From contig JAURNA010000355.1 of NCBI GenBank assembly GCA_030830385.1, positions 1 through 15,657 of the forward strand: DNA of 15,657 nt. The letters run 5' to 3'. The translations under genes and the position numbers were made by a program. This document shows, one piece after another, positions 1 to 6,968 of the stretch (its first letter is position 1; every line of letters begins with the position of its first letter). Below the pieces are notes generated by a model that saw nothing but the letters and a program-made list of their open reading frames with translations, was not told where the DNA came from and ran no database searches. The DNA comes from Crocinitomicaceae bacterium. GTDB taxonomy: Bacteria; Bacteroidota; Bacteroidia; Flavobacteriales_D; Crocinitomicaceae.

Positions 1-50
1 GTCAAAAATCAAAGTAAATAACCCAAGCATGCAATTGCCAAAGGAAAAGT

Positions 51-58
51 TAATTTTG
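51..58 (+). promoter_or_regulatory. Possible -7 promoter box for the LysE-type gene
   Basis: TAATTTTG fits the Bacteroidota -7 consensus TAnnTTTG exactly and lies 21 bases before the start codon at 80. No TTTG or TTG stands at the expected 17-23 base distance upstream, and only 50 bases of upstream sequence are visible, so the call rests on the -7 box alone. Confidence 0.35.
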
Positions 59-79
59 TAGAAACCTGCGAGAGGATTC

Positions 80-733
80 ATGGACCTAATTCTAAAGGGC
101 ATCGTTACCGGATTTGTACTCAGCATCATGATCGGGCCGGTGTTTTTCGTATTACTCGAAACAAGTATCCGAAAAGGAGTGCGCGCTGCGCTTGCGCTTG
201 ATTTTGGAGTGTTGGTCAGCGACATCGCCTACATCGTAATCGCATATCTGTTCTACAAAGAGGTAGAGGAATTGGTGGCCGGAGAAAACAACGCCCAGAT
301 GTACATCATTGGAGGAACGCTGTTTTTGACCTATGGAATCATTACGTTCTTCAAAAAAGTGAAGGAAATAAAGGTGAAGGCCATCGAGGTGGAAGCCTCC
401 AATCCCAAAGATTACATCTTTCTCGGAATCAAAGGGTTTGCACTCAATTTCATGAACCCCCTGGTCGTTTTCTACTGGTTCAGCGTCATGACACTCGGTG
501 CGGAAGAATCCTCGGTAGAACACGCCAACATGCACATGTTTGGCTTTTTGGCAATCATATTGTTGACATTTTTCGGCATCGATGTATTGAAAATTTTGGG
601 AGCAAAACGCCTCAGACCTCTGGTGACGCCAAAACTCCTCGCTGCACTCAATCGGCTGACCGGAATTGTATTTGTGGCATTTAGTTTGTTTCTCATAGCA
701 GAAGGAATGATTATCCTTACAGAAGCGACCTAG
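80..733 (+). CDS. LysE/RhtB-family exporter
   Basis: This is a 217-residue polytopic inner-membrane protein, probably an amino-acid or small-metabolite exporter of the LysE/RhtB superfamily. The N-terminus (LKGIVTGFVLSIMIGPVFF) carries the typical first helix with a G-P motif near residues 19-20. About six hydrophobic segments can be seen, near residues 5-25, 38-60, 73-90, 117-140, 150-170 and 188-212, and the length matches the family (about 200-220). The ATG at 80 is preceded by AGAGG four bases upstream, which is too close to be an ideal ribosome binding site. The next gene begins 47 bases after the stop on the same strand, so the two may be co-transcribed. The family is known for exporting lysine, homoserine, threonine and others; the sequence does not show which substrate this one takes. 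Confidence 0.85.
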   Translation: MDLILKGIVTGFVLSIMIGPVFFVLLETSIRKGVRAALALDFGVLVSDIAYIVIAYLFYKEVEELVAGENNAQMYIIGGTLFLTYGIITFFKKVKEIKVKAIEVEASNPKDYIFLGIKGFALNFMNPLVVFYWFSVMTLGAEESSVEHANMHMFGFLAIILLTFFGIDVLKILGAKRLRPLVTPKLLAALNRLTGIVFVAFSLFLIAEGMIILTEAT

Positions 734-780
734 AAAATTGTAACAGACATGATTTTTCGCAGTTATAAAAATAAAAATTC

Positions 781-2499
781 ATGAACAGAACGTTCCTGTT
801 TCTTGTTGCGTTTTGGGTGACGTTTGGTCTCCGGGCGCAGGCAGTGGAAAAAGAAAACCTGACAAAGGTGCGACAAACCTATTGGGACTTCAACAAGACC
901 AGGCTGCAGTCCAGTGGAAAATGCTACAAAGACATCATGGGTGAAACTTCCGAAAAACACGGAAAGTGGACCTTCTACGATCGCCACGGAGAAGTGGAAG
1001 AAGTACGCTACTACTACCGCGACATGCTCCACGGAGAAGCAGTTCTGTATTACCCGAACGGAAAAAAACGCCAGCAAGGATTTTTCTGGTTGGATCGTCA
1101 GGATAGTATCTACAACGAATGGTACGAATCCGGAAAATTGAAGACCGAAGGCAATTACACACTCAATGAACCCGTTGGGAAATGGAAGCATTACTACCGC
1201 GATGGGCGACTTAAACTGGTGGAAGAAACCCGTGGAGAAGACAACTACGTATGGGAATTCTACCTACCCGATTCATCACATACCCAAACCGTGAAAGATG
1301 GAAACGGCGAGTTGACGACCTATTTCACTACCGGAACGGTGAACGAGTGGTACAACTACAAAAATGGCCTCAAAGACGGTCCGTTTGAAGAATTCAGCAT
1401 CTATGGATACAACCTGCTCAAAGGAAGCTTCAAAAAAGGCGAAAAAGAGGGGAAGTGGGAGTATTTTTATTACACCGGAGACAAAGAAAAAGTGAGCAAC
1501 TATGAAAATGGTGTGCTCAGCGGCCCGTACATGTACTTTTACGACAACGGACAAATCAACGTCAAAGGGCAATACACAAACGGCTTAAAATCGGGAAAAT
1601 GGACGTGGTACACGAATTCAGGTACTCACGATATGGAAGGAAACTTTACGCAAGGAGAGCAAGACGGCGCCTGGACGTTCTGGTACCCAACGGGCGAGAT
1701 TTCCTACTATGCGAAGTTCGACATGGGCCTGAAAACCGGGCAATGGACCTACCTCTACAAGGACGGAAGTAAGTTCAAAGAGGGAGCGTTCGATAACGAC
1801 CAAAAACACGGCGGTTGGAAAACCTGGTACGAAAACGGAACCCTCCTGATGGAAGGCGATTACTACGAAGGACTGGAAATCGGTGCGTGGAACAATTACT
1901 GGGACAACGGTGAAGTAAAAAACAAAGCCCGTTTCGAAAAAGGCGAACTCCAGGGAGATTGGGAATCCTACAATCCCAAAGGCAGGCTGACGCAAAAGGG
2001 GGAGTACAAAGACAACATGAAGGTCGGAGAGTGGATCAAATACTTCGACAATGGTAAACCAAAAGACATGGTAAACTACAAGTTGTTCCGCAAAAAATCC
2101 CGCATGGATCACGACACTCTGCTTCGGAAGCGCGTCATAATGGAAAGCAAGGAACACGGTTCGTTTCAATCGTTTTCATCTCAGGACTTCCGATTGACAG
2201 AACAAGGCGAGTACAAAGAGGGCGAAAAATCCGGCGAGTGGATCGCCTATCACCCCGGAGGAAAAACACCTGCGGTGATCTCAAACTACAAGGATGGTGA
2301 TCTCAACGGAACCATGAAACAATACGATCGTCGCGGCCGCCTGATGCAAGAGATGGATTACAAAGAGGGAGTCAAGCACGGCAAATTCATTCTCTATGAC
2401 AAAAAAGGGAACAAGCTCAAGGAACTCAGGTACAGCGAAGGCATGCAGGTTATCGAAGGACAGGAAGGCGGAGCGGGTTATTTCACGCCCGGAGGATAA
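781..2499 (+). CDS. Secreted MORN_2/YwqK-like repeat protein
   Basis: This 572-residue protein has an N-terminal hydrophobic signal peptide (about residues 3-20, likely cut after LRAQA). Almost all the rest is a run of about 19-20 units of roughly 23 residues with the pattern G-x-W-x-x-Y-x-x-x-G...Y-x-x-G. Examples are GKWTFYDRHG near residue 61 and GEWIAYHPGG near residue 490. This is the MORN_2 repeat seen in proteins automatically named YwqK-family antitoxin. Two stretches are irregular: around residues 155-205, and around 435-460, where a basic insert (LFRKKSRMDHD) breaks the series. No toxin gene lies next to it and it is exported, so an antitoxin role is not supported. The repeats probably form an elongated beta-rich surface in the periplasm or on the cell surface, but the function is unknown. 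It may share a transcript with the exporter upstream. Confidence 0.85.
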   Translation: MNRTFLFLVAFWVTFGLRAQAVEKENLTKVRQTYWDFNKTRLQSSGKCYKDIMGETSEKHGKWTFYDRHGEVEEVRYYYRDMLHGEAVLYYPNGKKRQQGFFWLDRQDSIYNEWYESGKLKTEGNYTLNEPVGKWKHYYRDGRLKLVEETRGEDNYVWEFYLPDSSHTQTVKDGNGELTTYFTTGTVNEWYNYKNGLKDGPFEEFSIYGYNLLKGSFKKGEKEGKWEYFYYTGDKEKVSNYENGVLSGPYMYFYDNGQINVKGQYTNGLKSGKWTWYTNSGTHDMEGNFTQGEQDGAWTFWYPTGEISYYAKFDMGLKTGQWTYLYKDGSKFKEGAFDNDQKHGGWKTWYENGTLLMEGDYYEGLEIGAWNNYWDNGEVKNKARFEKGELQGDWESYNPKGRLTQKGEYKDNMKVGEWIKYFDNGKPKDMVNYKLFRKKSRMDHDTLLRKRVIMESKEHGSFQSFSSQDFRLTEQGEYKEGEKSGEWIAYHPGGKTPAVISNYKDGDLNGTMKQYDRRGRLMQEMDYKEGVKHGKFILYDKKGNKLKELRYSEGMQVIEGQEGGAGYFTPGG

Positions 2500-2519
2500 C
2501 GTGTGGCATCGTTGAATGC

Positions 2520-2540
2520 CGCTGTACCGACAGCGATTTT
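2520..2540 (+). terminator. Possible rho-independent terminator after the MORN gene
   Basis: CGCTGT, a 4-base loop ACCG, and ACAGCG form a perfect 6-bp stem 20 bases after the stop at 2499, followed by ATTTTC. The T run is short (four), so this is a weak terminator, but its position is right. The rest of the gap to marC (2541-2678) holds a second, more complex inverted repeat (CGGTTC 2638-2643 with GAACCG 2665-2670, enclosing a G4/C-rich inner pairing) with no T tract. I see no gene there. Confidence 0.4.
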
Positions 2541-2678
2541 CACCAACCGGACATACACGTCAAACGACGGTCAAATTTGCCGAAGACGCACAATCAGACG
2601 GCTCATTTCAACAATCATAACAACGGACGGAACCCATCGGTTCGCTCAAAGGGGCGCCCCCCCGGAACCGGGAAACGA

Positions 2679-3275
2679 TCAGCTTCCCAGCAGCACTTTC
2701 AGATTCGTGCTGAATAGTTTCACAGCAATCGCAAGGAGGATAATTCCAAAAACCTTTTTCAGAATCGCAATTCCACCCGATCCCAGAACCCGTTCAATGA
2801 TCCGCGTCATTTTTAGCACAAGGAAGATGATCACGGCATTGATCAGAATTCCGATCAAAATGTTGATTTCCTGATACTCCGCACGGAGGGAAACCAGGGA
2901 TGTCATGGTTCCGGCACCGGCAATAATCGGAAAGGCAAGAGGTACAATGCTCACCGTTTTTCCGGAGACTTCGTCTTTGAAAAGGGTAATTCCCAAAATC
3001 ATCTCCAGCGACATCGCGAAAAGAATCAGGGCACCAGCCACGGCAAATGCCTCCACTTCAACGTGGAACAGTCCGAGAATTTGTTCCCCGAGCAACAAGA
3101 ACAAAATCATGACACCAGATGAAACAAGAGTAGCCGACAAAACGTGAATCGAACCGGTCTGTTCCTTGAGCTTAATAATAATCGGAATCGAACCGATGAT
3201 GTCGATCACGGCGAACAATACCATCGTCGCTTTGAAGATTTCTCCCCAATCAAATCCTTCGAAAAACATAAACAT
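2679..3275 (-). CDS. MarC-family integral membrane protein
   Basis: A 198-residue inner-membrane protein with about six hydrophobic helices, matching MarC/UPF0056 in length and pattern. The first helix region holds the conserved D-x-x-G-S-I-P motif (FAVIDIIGSIPI, near residues 22-33), and the middle has the typical P-L-A-F-P-x-x-x-G-x-G-T motif (residues about 132-143). MarC proteins were once linked to multiple antibiotic resistance, but that link was not upheld and their transport substrate is not known. An in-frame ATG at 3269 is an alternative start two codons in. It follows purN by 3 bases on the same strand and is almost surely co-transcribed with it. Confidence 0.85.
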   Translation of the reverse strand: MFMFFEGFDWGEIFKATMVLFAVIDIIGSIPIIIKLKEQTGSIHVLSATLVSSGVMILFLLLGEQILGLFHVEVEAFAVAGALILFAMSLEMILGITLFKDEVSGKTVSIVPLAFPIIAGAGTMTSLVSLRAEYQEINILIGILINAVIIFLVLKMTRIIERVLGSGGIAILKKVFGIILLAIAVKLFSTNLKVLLGS

Positions 3276-3278
3276 AAC

Positions 3279-3851
3279 TTATTGCATTAATGTTCGCTCA
3301 ATGACCGTTGGGAAGTAACTGTGCTCAAGCCATTTAATTTTCCCGGCCAGGCTCTCCACAGTTTCGCCCTCGTCCAGTGAACAATGAAACTGAGCGATAA
3401 TACGACCTTCGTCAAAGGCCTCGTTGACATAGTGAATGGTAATTCCGGATTCTTCCTCACCACTCTCAATTACGGCTTTGTGTACGTGAGATCCATACAT
3501 GCCTTTTCCACCGAATTTTGGCAATAAAGAAGGGTGTAAATTGATGATTTTCCCTTCGAAGTTTTGAATGAATTGTTCCGGTACTTTTCGCAGATAACCC
3601 GCAAGTACAATCCCGTCGATCTTCATCTCGCGGCAGAGAACCATCAGTACTTCAGCATCAGCCACGTCATCGTTGGATCGATAAAAGGTAGTAATGCCCA
3701 ACTCACGCGCAGATGTAAGAACATCAGCATCTTCTTTATTGCTCAAAACAAACGCCACGTCAATCGAGCTATGATCCGCGAAATGGCGAATCAAATTAAC
3801 GGCATTACTGCCTGTTCCTGAGGCAAATATCGCAACGTTTGTCTTTTGCAT
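3279..3851 (-). CDS. purN: Phosphoribosylglycinamide formyltransferase (GAR transformylase)
   Basis: PurN transfers a formyl group from 10-formyltetrahydrofolate to GAR in purine biosynthesis, in the cytosol. The 190-residue protein has the N-terminal phosphate-binding loop SGTGSN (residues 11-16) and the N-x-H-P-S-L-L-P signature (N104, H106). D147 in AFDEGR matches the catalytic Asp of the E. coli enzyme (N106/H108/D144 there). The FGGKGMYG variant after the signature is one I associate with Bacteroidota PurN. I chose the ATG at 3851 rather than an in-frame start at 3887 because family members begin within a few residues of the first beta strand, and because the 12 extra residues would cover the promoter. 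It leads a two-gene unit with marC. Confidence 0.93.
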   Translation of the reverse strand: MQKTNVAIFASGTGSNAVNLIRHFADHSSIDVAFVLSNKEDADVLTSARELGITTFYRSNDDVADAEVLMVLCREMKIDGIVLAGYLRKVPEQFIQNFEGKIINLHPSLLPKFGGKGMYGSHVHKAVIESGEEESGITIHYVNEAFDEGRIIAQFHCSLDEGETVESLAGKIKWLEHSYFPTVIERTLMQ

Positions 3852-3855
3852 ACCG

Positions 3856-3890
3856 CAAAGGTAGAAAGAGTCCGCAATCCCCTGCACAAA
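3856..3890 (-). promoter_or_regulatory. purN-marC promoter, possibly leaderless
   Basis: On the minus strand TACCTTTG (3863 to 3856) fits TAnnTTTG exactly, with TTTG at 3890-3887 and a 23-base spacer, at the upper end of the range reported for Flavobacterium promoters. Only four bases lie between the -7 box and the purN ATG at 3851. Transcription starting the usual 5-7 bases after the box would begin on or beside the start codon, giving a leaderless or nearly leaderless mRNA. Confidence 0.55.
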
Positions 3891-3896
3891 AAGGTT

Positions 3897-4099
3897 GGAT
3901 TTTAGCAGTTTTTGTCAACTCCCTGCAATTCCATTGCATTCAACTCATCCGGAATTATAAGGCCGGTACCTCACCGGAAACAGATTCATCGAACAAGCGT
4001 CCCTTCCTGCTGATCTCTGTTGGGCACCCTGCCGGGTATGCTTACGTTCTAGACCGAATGGGGAAATCCAAGGATGAAGACATAGAATATTACGACTGA
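3897..4099 (+). pseudogene. Decayed C-terminal remnant of a nitroreductase-family gene
   Basis: The purN/acpP gap is not random. Reading 3992-4099 gives NKRPFLLISVGHPAG, then VLDRM, KSKDEDIEYYD and a stop. This resembles the C-terminus of flavin nitroreductases as I remember it (NERPFLLIPVGYPA, then VPD, rKSLDE). In another frame, 3897-3965 gives GF(stop)QFLSTP followed later by F, six residues, then RP. That matches the spacing of the preceding family segment (GLATLTHTP, then F, six residues, RP). The two pieces are joined by a frameshift with about 23 extra bases (3966-3991), and the first contains an in-frame TAG. The rest of such a gene would lie where purN now is, so only the 3' end survives. 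The family profile is recalled, not searched, so this is a reasoned guess. Confidence 0.5.
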
Positions 4100-4102
4100 A
4101 AT

Positions 4103-4133
4103 TTTGGTATTTGATAATTTGTGGTTTTCTTTG
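4103..4133 (+). promoter_or_regulatory. Promoter of the acpP-fabF-rnc operon
   Basis: TTTG at 4103-4106, exactly 19 bases, then TTTCTTTG at 4126-4133, which is TAnnTTTG with one mismatch (A2 to T). Transcription would start near 4139, leaving a leader of about 24 bases before the acpP ATG. The leader is A-rich just before the start and has no Shine-Dalgarno sequence, as is usual in the phylum. Confidence 0.6.
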
Positions 4134-4162
4134 CGGCTGAATTAACCCTTAAAATAAGAAAA

Positions 4163-4402
4163 ATGTCTGACGTTAAAGGAAAAGTGGTAGCTATCATTGT
4201 AGATAAGCTTGGCGTTGAAGAGAACGAAGTTGCAAACGAAGCGAGCTTCACAAATGACCTCGGAGCTGATTCACTGGATACGGTAGAGCTGATCATGGAA
4301 TTCGAAAAAGAATTCAACATTGCTATTCCGGATGATCAAGCGGAAAACATCCAGACAGTAGGTGACGCGATTACTTACATTGAGGAGAACGCAAATCAAT
4401 AG
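4163..4402 (+). CDS. acpP: Acyl carrier protein
   Basis: A 79-residue acidic protein that carries growing fatty acyl chains on a 4'-phosphopantetheine arm. The attachment serine is S37 in the classic GADSLDTVEL motif. Length, net negative charge and the helix II sequence fit AcpP closely. The start at 4163 gives the standard N-terminus MSDVKGKVVAII; an in-frame ATG at 4121 would add 14 residues unlike the family and would sit inside the promoter. fabF begins 34 bases downstream, and acpP-fabF-rnc is a gene order seen in many bacteria. Confidence 0.97.
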   Translation: MSDVKGKVVAIIVDKLGVEENEVANEASFTNDLGADSLDTVELIMEFEKEFNIAIPDDQAENIQTVGDAITYIEENANQ

Positions 4403-4436
4403 CAAAAGAAATAAATTCCGAACGAACGTTTCTCGT

Positions 4437-5690
4437 ATGGAACTAAAGAGAGTTGTCGTCACAGGACTGGGTGCGCTCACCCCCATTGGAAATTCCATTC
4501 CCGAATATTGGGAAGGGCTAATCAATGGTAAAAGTGGTGCCGCTCCCATTACCCGTTACGACGCGTCTTCGTTCAAAACACAGTTTGCGTGTGAGCTCAA
4601 AGGATACAATGTAAACGATCACTTTGACCGTAAGGAAGCACGAAAACTGGACCCATTTTCGCAGTACGCCATGATCTCAGCTTCTGAGGCCATGGCGGAT
4701 TCTGCACTGATGGAATCCGAGCCAAATACCGATCGAATCGGAGTGATCTGGGGCTCGGGAATCGGTGGTCTCCAGACCTTTCAGGATGAAGCGAAAGAAT
4801 TCTTCACAGGAGACGGAACACCAAGAATGAATCCATTCTTCATCCCAAAGATGATTGCCGACATTGCAGCAGGCCACATTTCCATTAAATATGGATTGCG
4901 AGGGCCTAACTACGTTACGGTCTCTGCATGTGCATCTTCCACAAACGCCATTATTGATGCGTACAATTACATACGCCTCGGCAAGGCTGATGCCATTGTA
5001 ACCGGCGGATCGGAAGCATGTGTGAACGAAATGGGAATGGGAGGATTCAACGCCCTGAAGGCACTCTCCACACGAAATGACTCACCCGAAACAGCATCAC
5101 GCCCGTTTGATGCGGACCGCGACGGTTTTGTACTCGGAGAAGGGAGCGGAGCACTCATCCTGGAAGAATACGAACACGCAAAAGCACGAGGCGCAAAGAT
5201 TTATGCCGAAGTAATCGGTGGAGGAATGTCGGGAGATGCGTATCATATGACAGCCCCGCATCCGGAAGGATTGGGAGCAAAGAACACCATGTTAGCCGCC
5301 ATCGAAGATGCCGAAATTCACCCTTCGGAGGTGGACTATGTGAATGTTCACGGAACCTCTACACCACTTGGAGACATTGCAGAAGTCAAAGCCATTAAAC
5401 AGGTATTTGGCGATCATGCATACAACCTCAACATCAGTTCAACCAAATCCATGACAGGTCACCTGCTTGGAGCCGCAGGAGCTATTGAGGCAATCGCAAG
5501 TATTCTGGCGGTGAAGAACGATAAGGTTCCACCCACAATCAATCACTTCACAGACGATCCTGAGATTGATAATCGGTTGAATTTTACGTTCAATAAAGCG
5601 CAAAAACGCACCGTAAATGTTGCCCTTTCCAACACATTTGGATTCGGCGGACACAACAGCACAGTGATCGTTAAAAAATACAACGGTTAA
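4437..5690 (+). CDS. fabF: 3-oxoacyl-[acyl-carrier-protein] synthase II
   Basis: A 417-residue beta-ketoacyl-ACP synthase II (KAS II; the E. coli protein is about 413). It condenses malonyl-ACP with acyl-ACP in fatty-acid elongation. The Cys-His-His triad is present: C165 in VSACASSTNA, H305 in VHGTSTPLGD and H342 in SMTGHLLGAAGA. The C-terminal NTFGFGGHN motif is at about residues 399-407. The ATG at 4437 gives the family N-terminus MELKRVVVTGLG; an earlier in-frame ATG inside acpP (4362) is rejected because it adds 25 residues of acpP-overlapping sequence. Its stop is immediately followed by the rnc start. Confidence 0.97.
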   Translation: MELKRVVVTGLGALTPIGNSIPEYWEGLINGKSGAAPITRYDASSFKTQFACELKGYNVNDHFDRKEARKLDPFSQYAMISASEAMADSALMESEPNTDRIGVIWGSGIGGLQTFQDEAKEFFTGDGTPRMNPFFIPKMIADIAAGHISIKYGLRGPNYVTVSACASSTNAIIDAYNYIRLGKADAIVTGGSEACVNEMGMGGFNALKALSTRNDSPETASRPFDADRDGFVLGEGSGALILEEYEHAKARGAKIYAEVIGGGMSGDAYHMTAPHPEGLGAKNTMLAAIEDAEIHPSEVDYVNVHGTSTPLGDIAEVKAIKQVFGDHAYNLNISSTKSMTGHLLGAAGAIEAIASILAVKNDKVPPTINHFTDDPEIDNRLNFTFNKAQKRTVNVALSNTFGFGGHNSTVIVKKYNG

Positions 5691-6413
5691 TTGCTGGCCA
5701 TCTTTCCTAAACTTTTTGGAAAATCCACTTCGAAGGACACGGAACTTACGCGCTTCATGGTCCAGCGATTCGGCTACCGACCCAAGAACGTTGACCTGTT
5801 TATCAGGGCATTGACCCACAAATCCATTTCCAATAAACAAGAAGGAGCGGTTTCTAACGAACGCCTCGAGTACCTCGGAGACGCCATTTTGGACGCCATT
5901 GTAGCACAGTTTCTCTTCGAGCGATTCCCTGACGAAGATGAAGGATATCTCACGAAGGTCAAATCCAAGATCGTAAGCCGACGAACACTGGGAATCATCG
6001 GACACGAAATGGAAATTCATCAGCACCTTCGGTACAATAAGAACCGCACAATCAAGCTGGAAACCATTGAAGGAAACGCTTTTGAGGCTCTCGTTGGGGC
6101 CATTTACCTCGATGGAGGTTTTCAGGGAGTGAAACAAAGCGTGCAAAACCACGTTTTTAAGAAGTATATTGACCTCAACCAAATTCTGGAGGAAGAGATC
6201 GACTTCAAGTCGCGCTTAATCATTTGGAGCCAGAAAAACCGACTTCCCATCCAATTCAATGTTATTTCCGAAGAAAACAGCGGAGCACATTGGGAGTACG
6301 CCGTAGTCGTTGTGATCAACAAACAAGAATACGGCCGCGGAACAGGATCCTCCAAGAAAAAAGCAGAGCAATCCGCAGCGAAAGAAACACTCGAACTCAT
6401 TGGCGAACTTTGA
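5691..6413 (+). CDS. rnc: Ribonuclease III, TTG start abutting fabF
   Basis: A 240-residue double-strand-specific endoribonuclease for rRNA and mRNA processing. The N-terminal RNase III domain has the signature ERLEYLGD (residues 57-64; E60 and D64 match E. coli E41 and D45) and a second acidic site in GNAFEALVGAIYLDGG (E132 matches E117). N129 takes the place of E. coli D114; I recall this GNAFEA form from other Bacteroidota, so it is probably not a lesion. A C-terminal dsRNA-binding domain spans about residues 170-240, ending in SSKKKAEQSAAKETL. The frame opens right after the fabF TAA, and TTG at 5691 is its first codon. The next ATG (5757) would drop 22 residues that align with family N-terminal extensions, so I prefer TTG and tight coupling to fabF. 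Confidence 0.9.
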   Translation: MLAIFPKLFGKSTSKDTELTRFMVQRFGYRPKNVDLFIRALTHKSISNKQEGAVSNERLEYLGDAILDAIVAQFLFERFPDEDEGYLTKVKSKIVSRRTLGIIGHEMEIHQHLRYNKNRTIKLETIEGNAFEALVGAIYLDGGFQGVKQSVQNHVFKKYIDLNQILEEEIDFKSRLIIWSQKNRLPIQFNVISEENSGAHWEYAVVVVINKQEYGRGTGSSKKKAEQSAAKETLELIGEL

Positions 6414-6557
6414 TTCGTTAAACATTCATACGAAATCCCAAAAGCATCATTGAAATCGCCCGTTGAATGCACATTGAATCCGTGCAACAGGAAAAGCAGA
6501 TGTGAAATAGACGATTTTATAGAAGGAAAAGCTGTAAATTAGTAAAAAACCTACCTC

Positions 6558-6920
6558 ATGAACCACATTCAAACCGGCCGGTATGGAGAAGACGTTGTGC
6601 GTCAATTCCTTCAGGTAAATGGACACGAAATCCTGAAAACAAACTATCGATTTCGAAGAGGAGAAATTGATTTGGTTACACTTCATCGAAATGAACTCAT
6701 TTTTGTAGAGGTAAAAACCCGCAGAAGCAACCAGCGTGGAAGCGCGGCACTTAGCGTTCATCAAAAGAAACAGAGACAACTGATCGCCGCGGCAAATGCC
6801 TACATTCGGGAACATGGTCGAATTGAAGATGCCCGATTTGATGTCGTATTGCTTTCGTACGAGAATCGGTCACCCGGTATTGAACATATTCAACACGCGT
6901 TTTACCCAAGTCTCAGGTAG
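6558..6920 (+). CDS. YraN/UPF0102-family protein
   Basis: A 120-residue protein of the YraN family, which has a restriction-endonuclease-like fold and no agreed function. The core motifs are visible: G-x-x-G-E near residues 7-11, then GEIDLV (35-40), FVEVKTR (about 49-55) and ARFDVV (about 92-97). The E-x-D...E-V-K pattern is the nuclease-like acidic/lysine cluster of this fold. The family's usual length is 115-125, so it is complete. The 144-base gap from rnc shows no convincing promoter or terminator, so co-transcription with acpP-fabF-rnc is possible but not shown. Confidence 0.85.
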   Translation: MNHIQTGRYGEDVVRQFLQVNGHEILKTNYRFRRGEIDLVTLHRNELIFVEVKTRRSNQRGSAALSVHQKKQRQLIAAANAYIREHGRIEDARFDVVLLSYENRSPGIEHIQHAFYPSLR

Positions 6921-6944
6921 GCAATTATTCGCCTCGAAATATCC

Positions 6945-6952
6945 TATCTTTG
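6945..6952 (+). promoter_or_regulatory. -7 promoter box for the pseudouridine-synthase-like operon
   Basis: TATCTTTG, followed by C, is an exact and very typical Bacteroidota -7 box (TAnnTTTG). It lies 25 bases after the yraN stop and 16 bases before the ATG at 6969. The upstream -33 element is poor (no clear TTG at 17-23 bases). It gives the three-gene unit 6969-9438 its own start of transcription, with a leader of about 10 bases. Confidence 0.5.
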
Positions 6953-6968
6953 CAGCAAATCCCAAATT

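Noticed and set aside
781..2499. Possible toxin-antitoxin module
   Set aside because: The YwqK-type repeat name suggests an antitoxin, but the protein is exported and very long, and neither neighbour (LysE exporter, MarC) resembles a toxin.
781..2499. Possible CRISPR-like or tandem DNA repeat because of the regular period
   Set aside because: The period of about 69 bases reflects a 23-residue protein repeat; the units differ strongly at the DNA level and form one continuous reading frame.
2638..2672. G/C-rich inverted repeats with a run of seven C before marC, considered as a terminator or regulatory element
   Set aside because: The pairings compete with each other and have short or absent loops, and no T tract follows on either strand; support is too weak for a feature call.
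2503..2874. A 123-codon plus-strand frame between the MORN gene and marC
   Set aside because: Over half is antisense to marC, the composition is rich in Arg/Thr/Ile without any recognisable motif, and the start is a GTG with no upstream signal.
3839..4099. An 86-codon open frame on the plus strand across the purN start and the gap before acpP
   Set aside because: Its first part is antisense to purN and its promoter. Only the last 36 codons look protein-like, and those fit better as the end of a broken nitroreductase gene whose preceding segment is in another frame.
5691..6413. Possible inactive RNase III because Asn replaces the E. coli D114 equivalent
   Set aside because: The other acidic residues (E60, D64, E132) are in place, and the GNAFEA form is one I recall from normal Bacteroidota enzymes.
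6414..6557. Gap between rnc and yraN, checked for a small gene, promoter or RNA
   Set aside because: It contains scattered ATTGAA-like words but no convincing reading frame, -7 box or hairpin.
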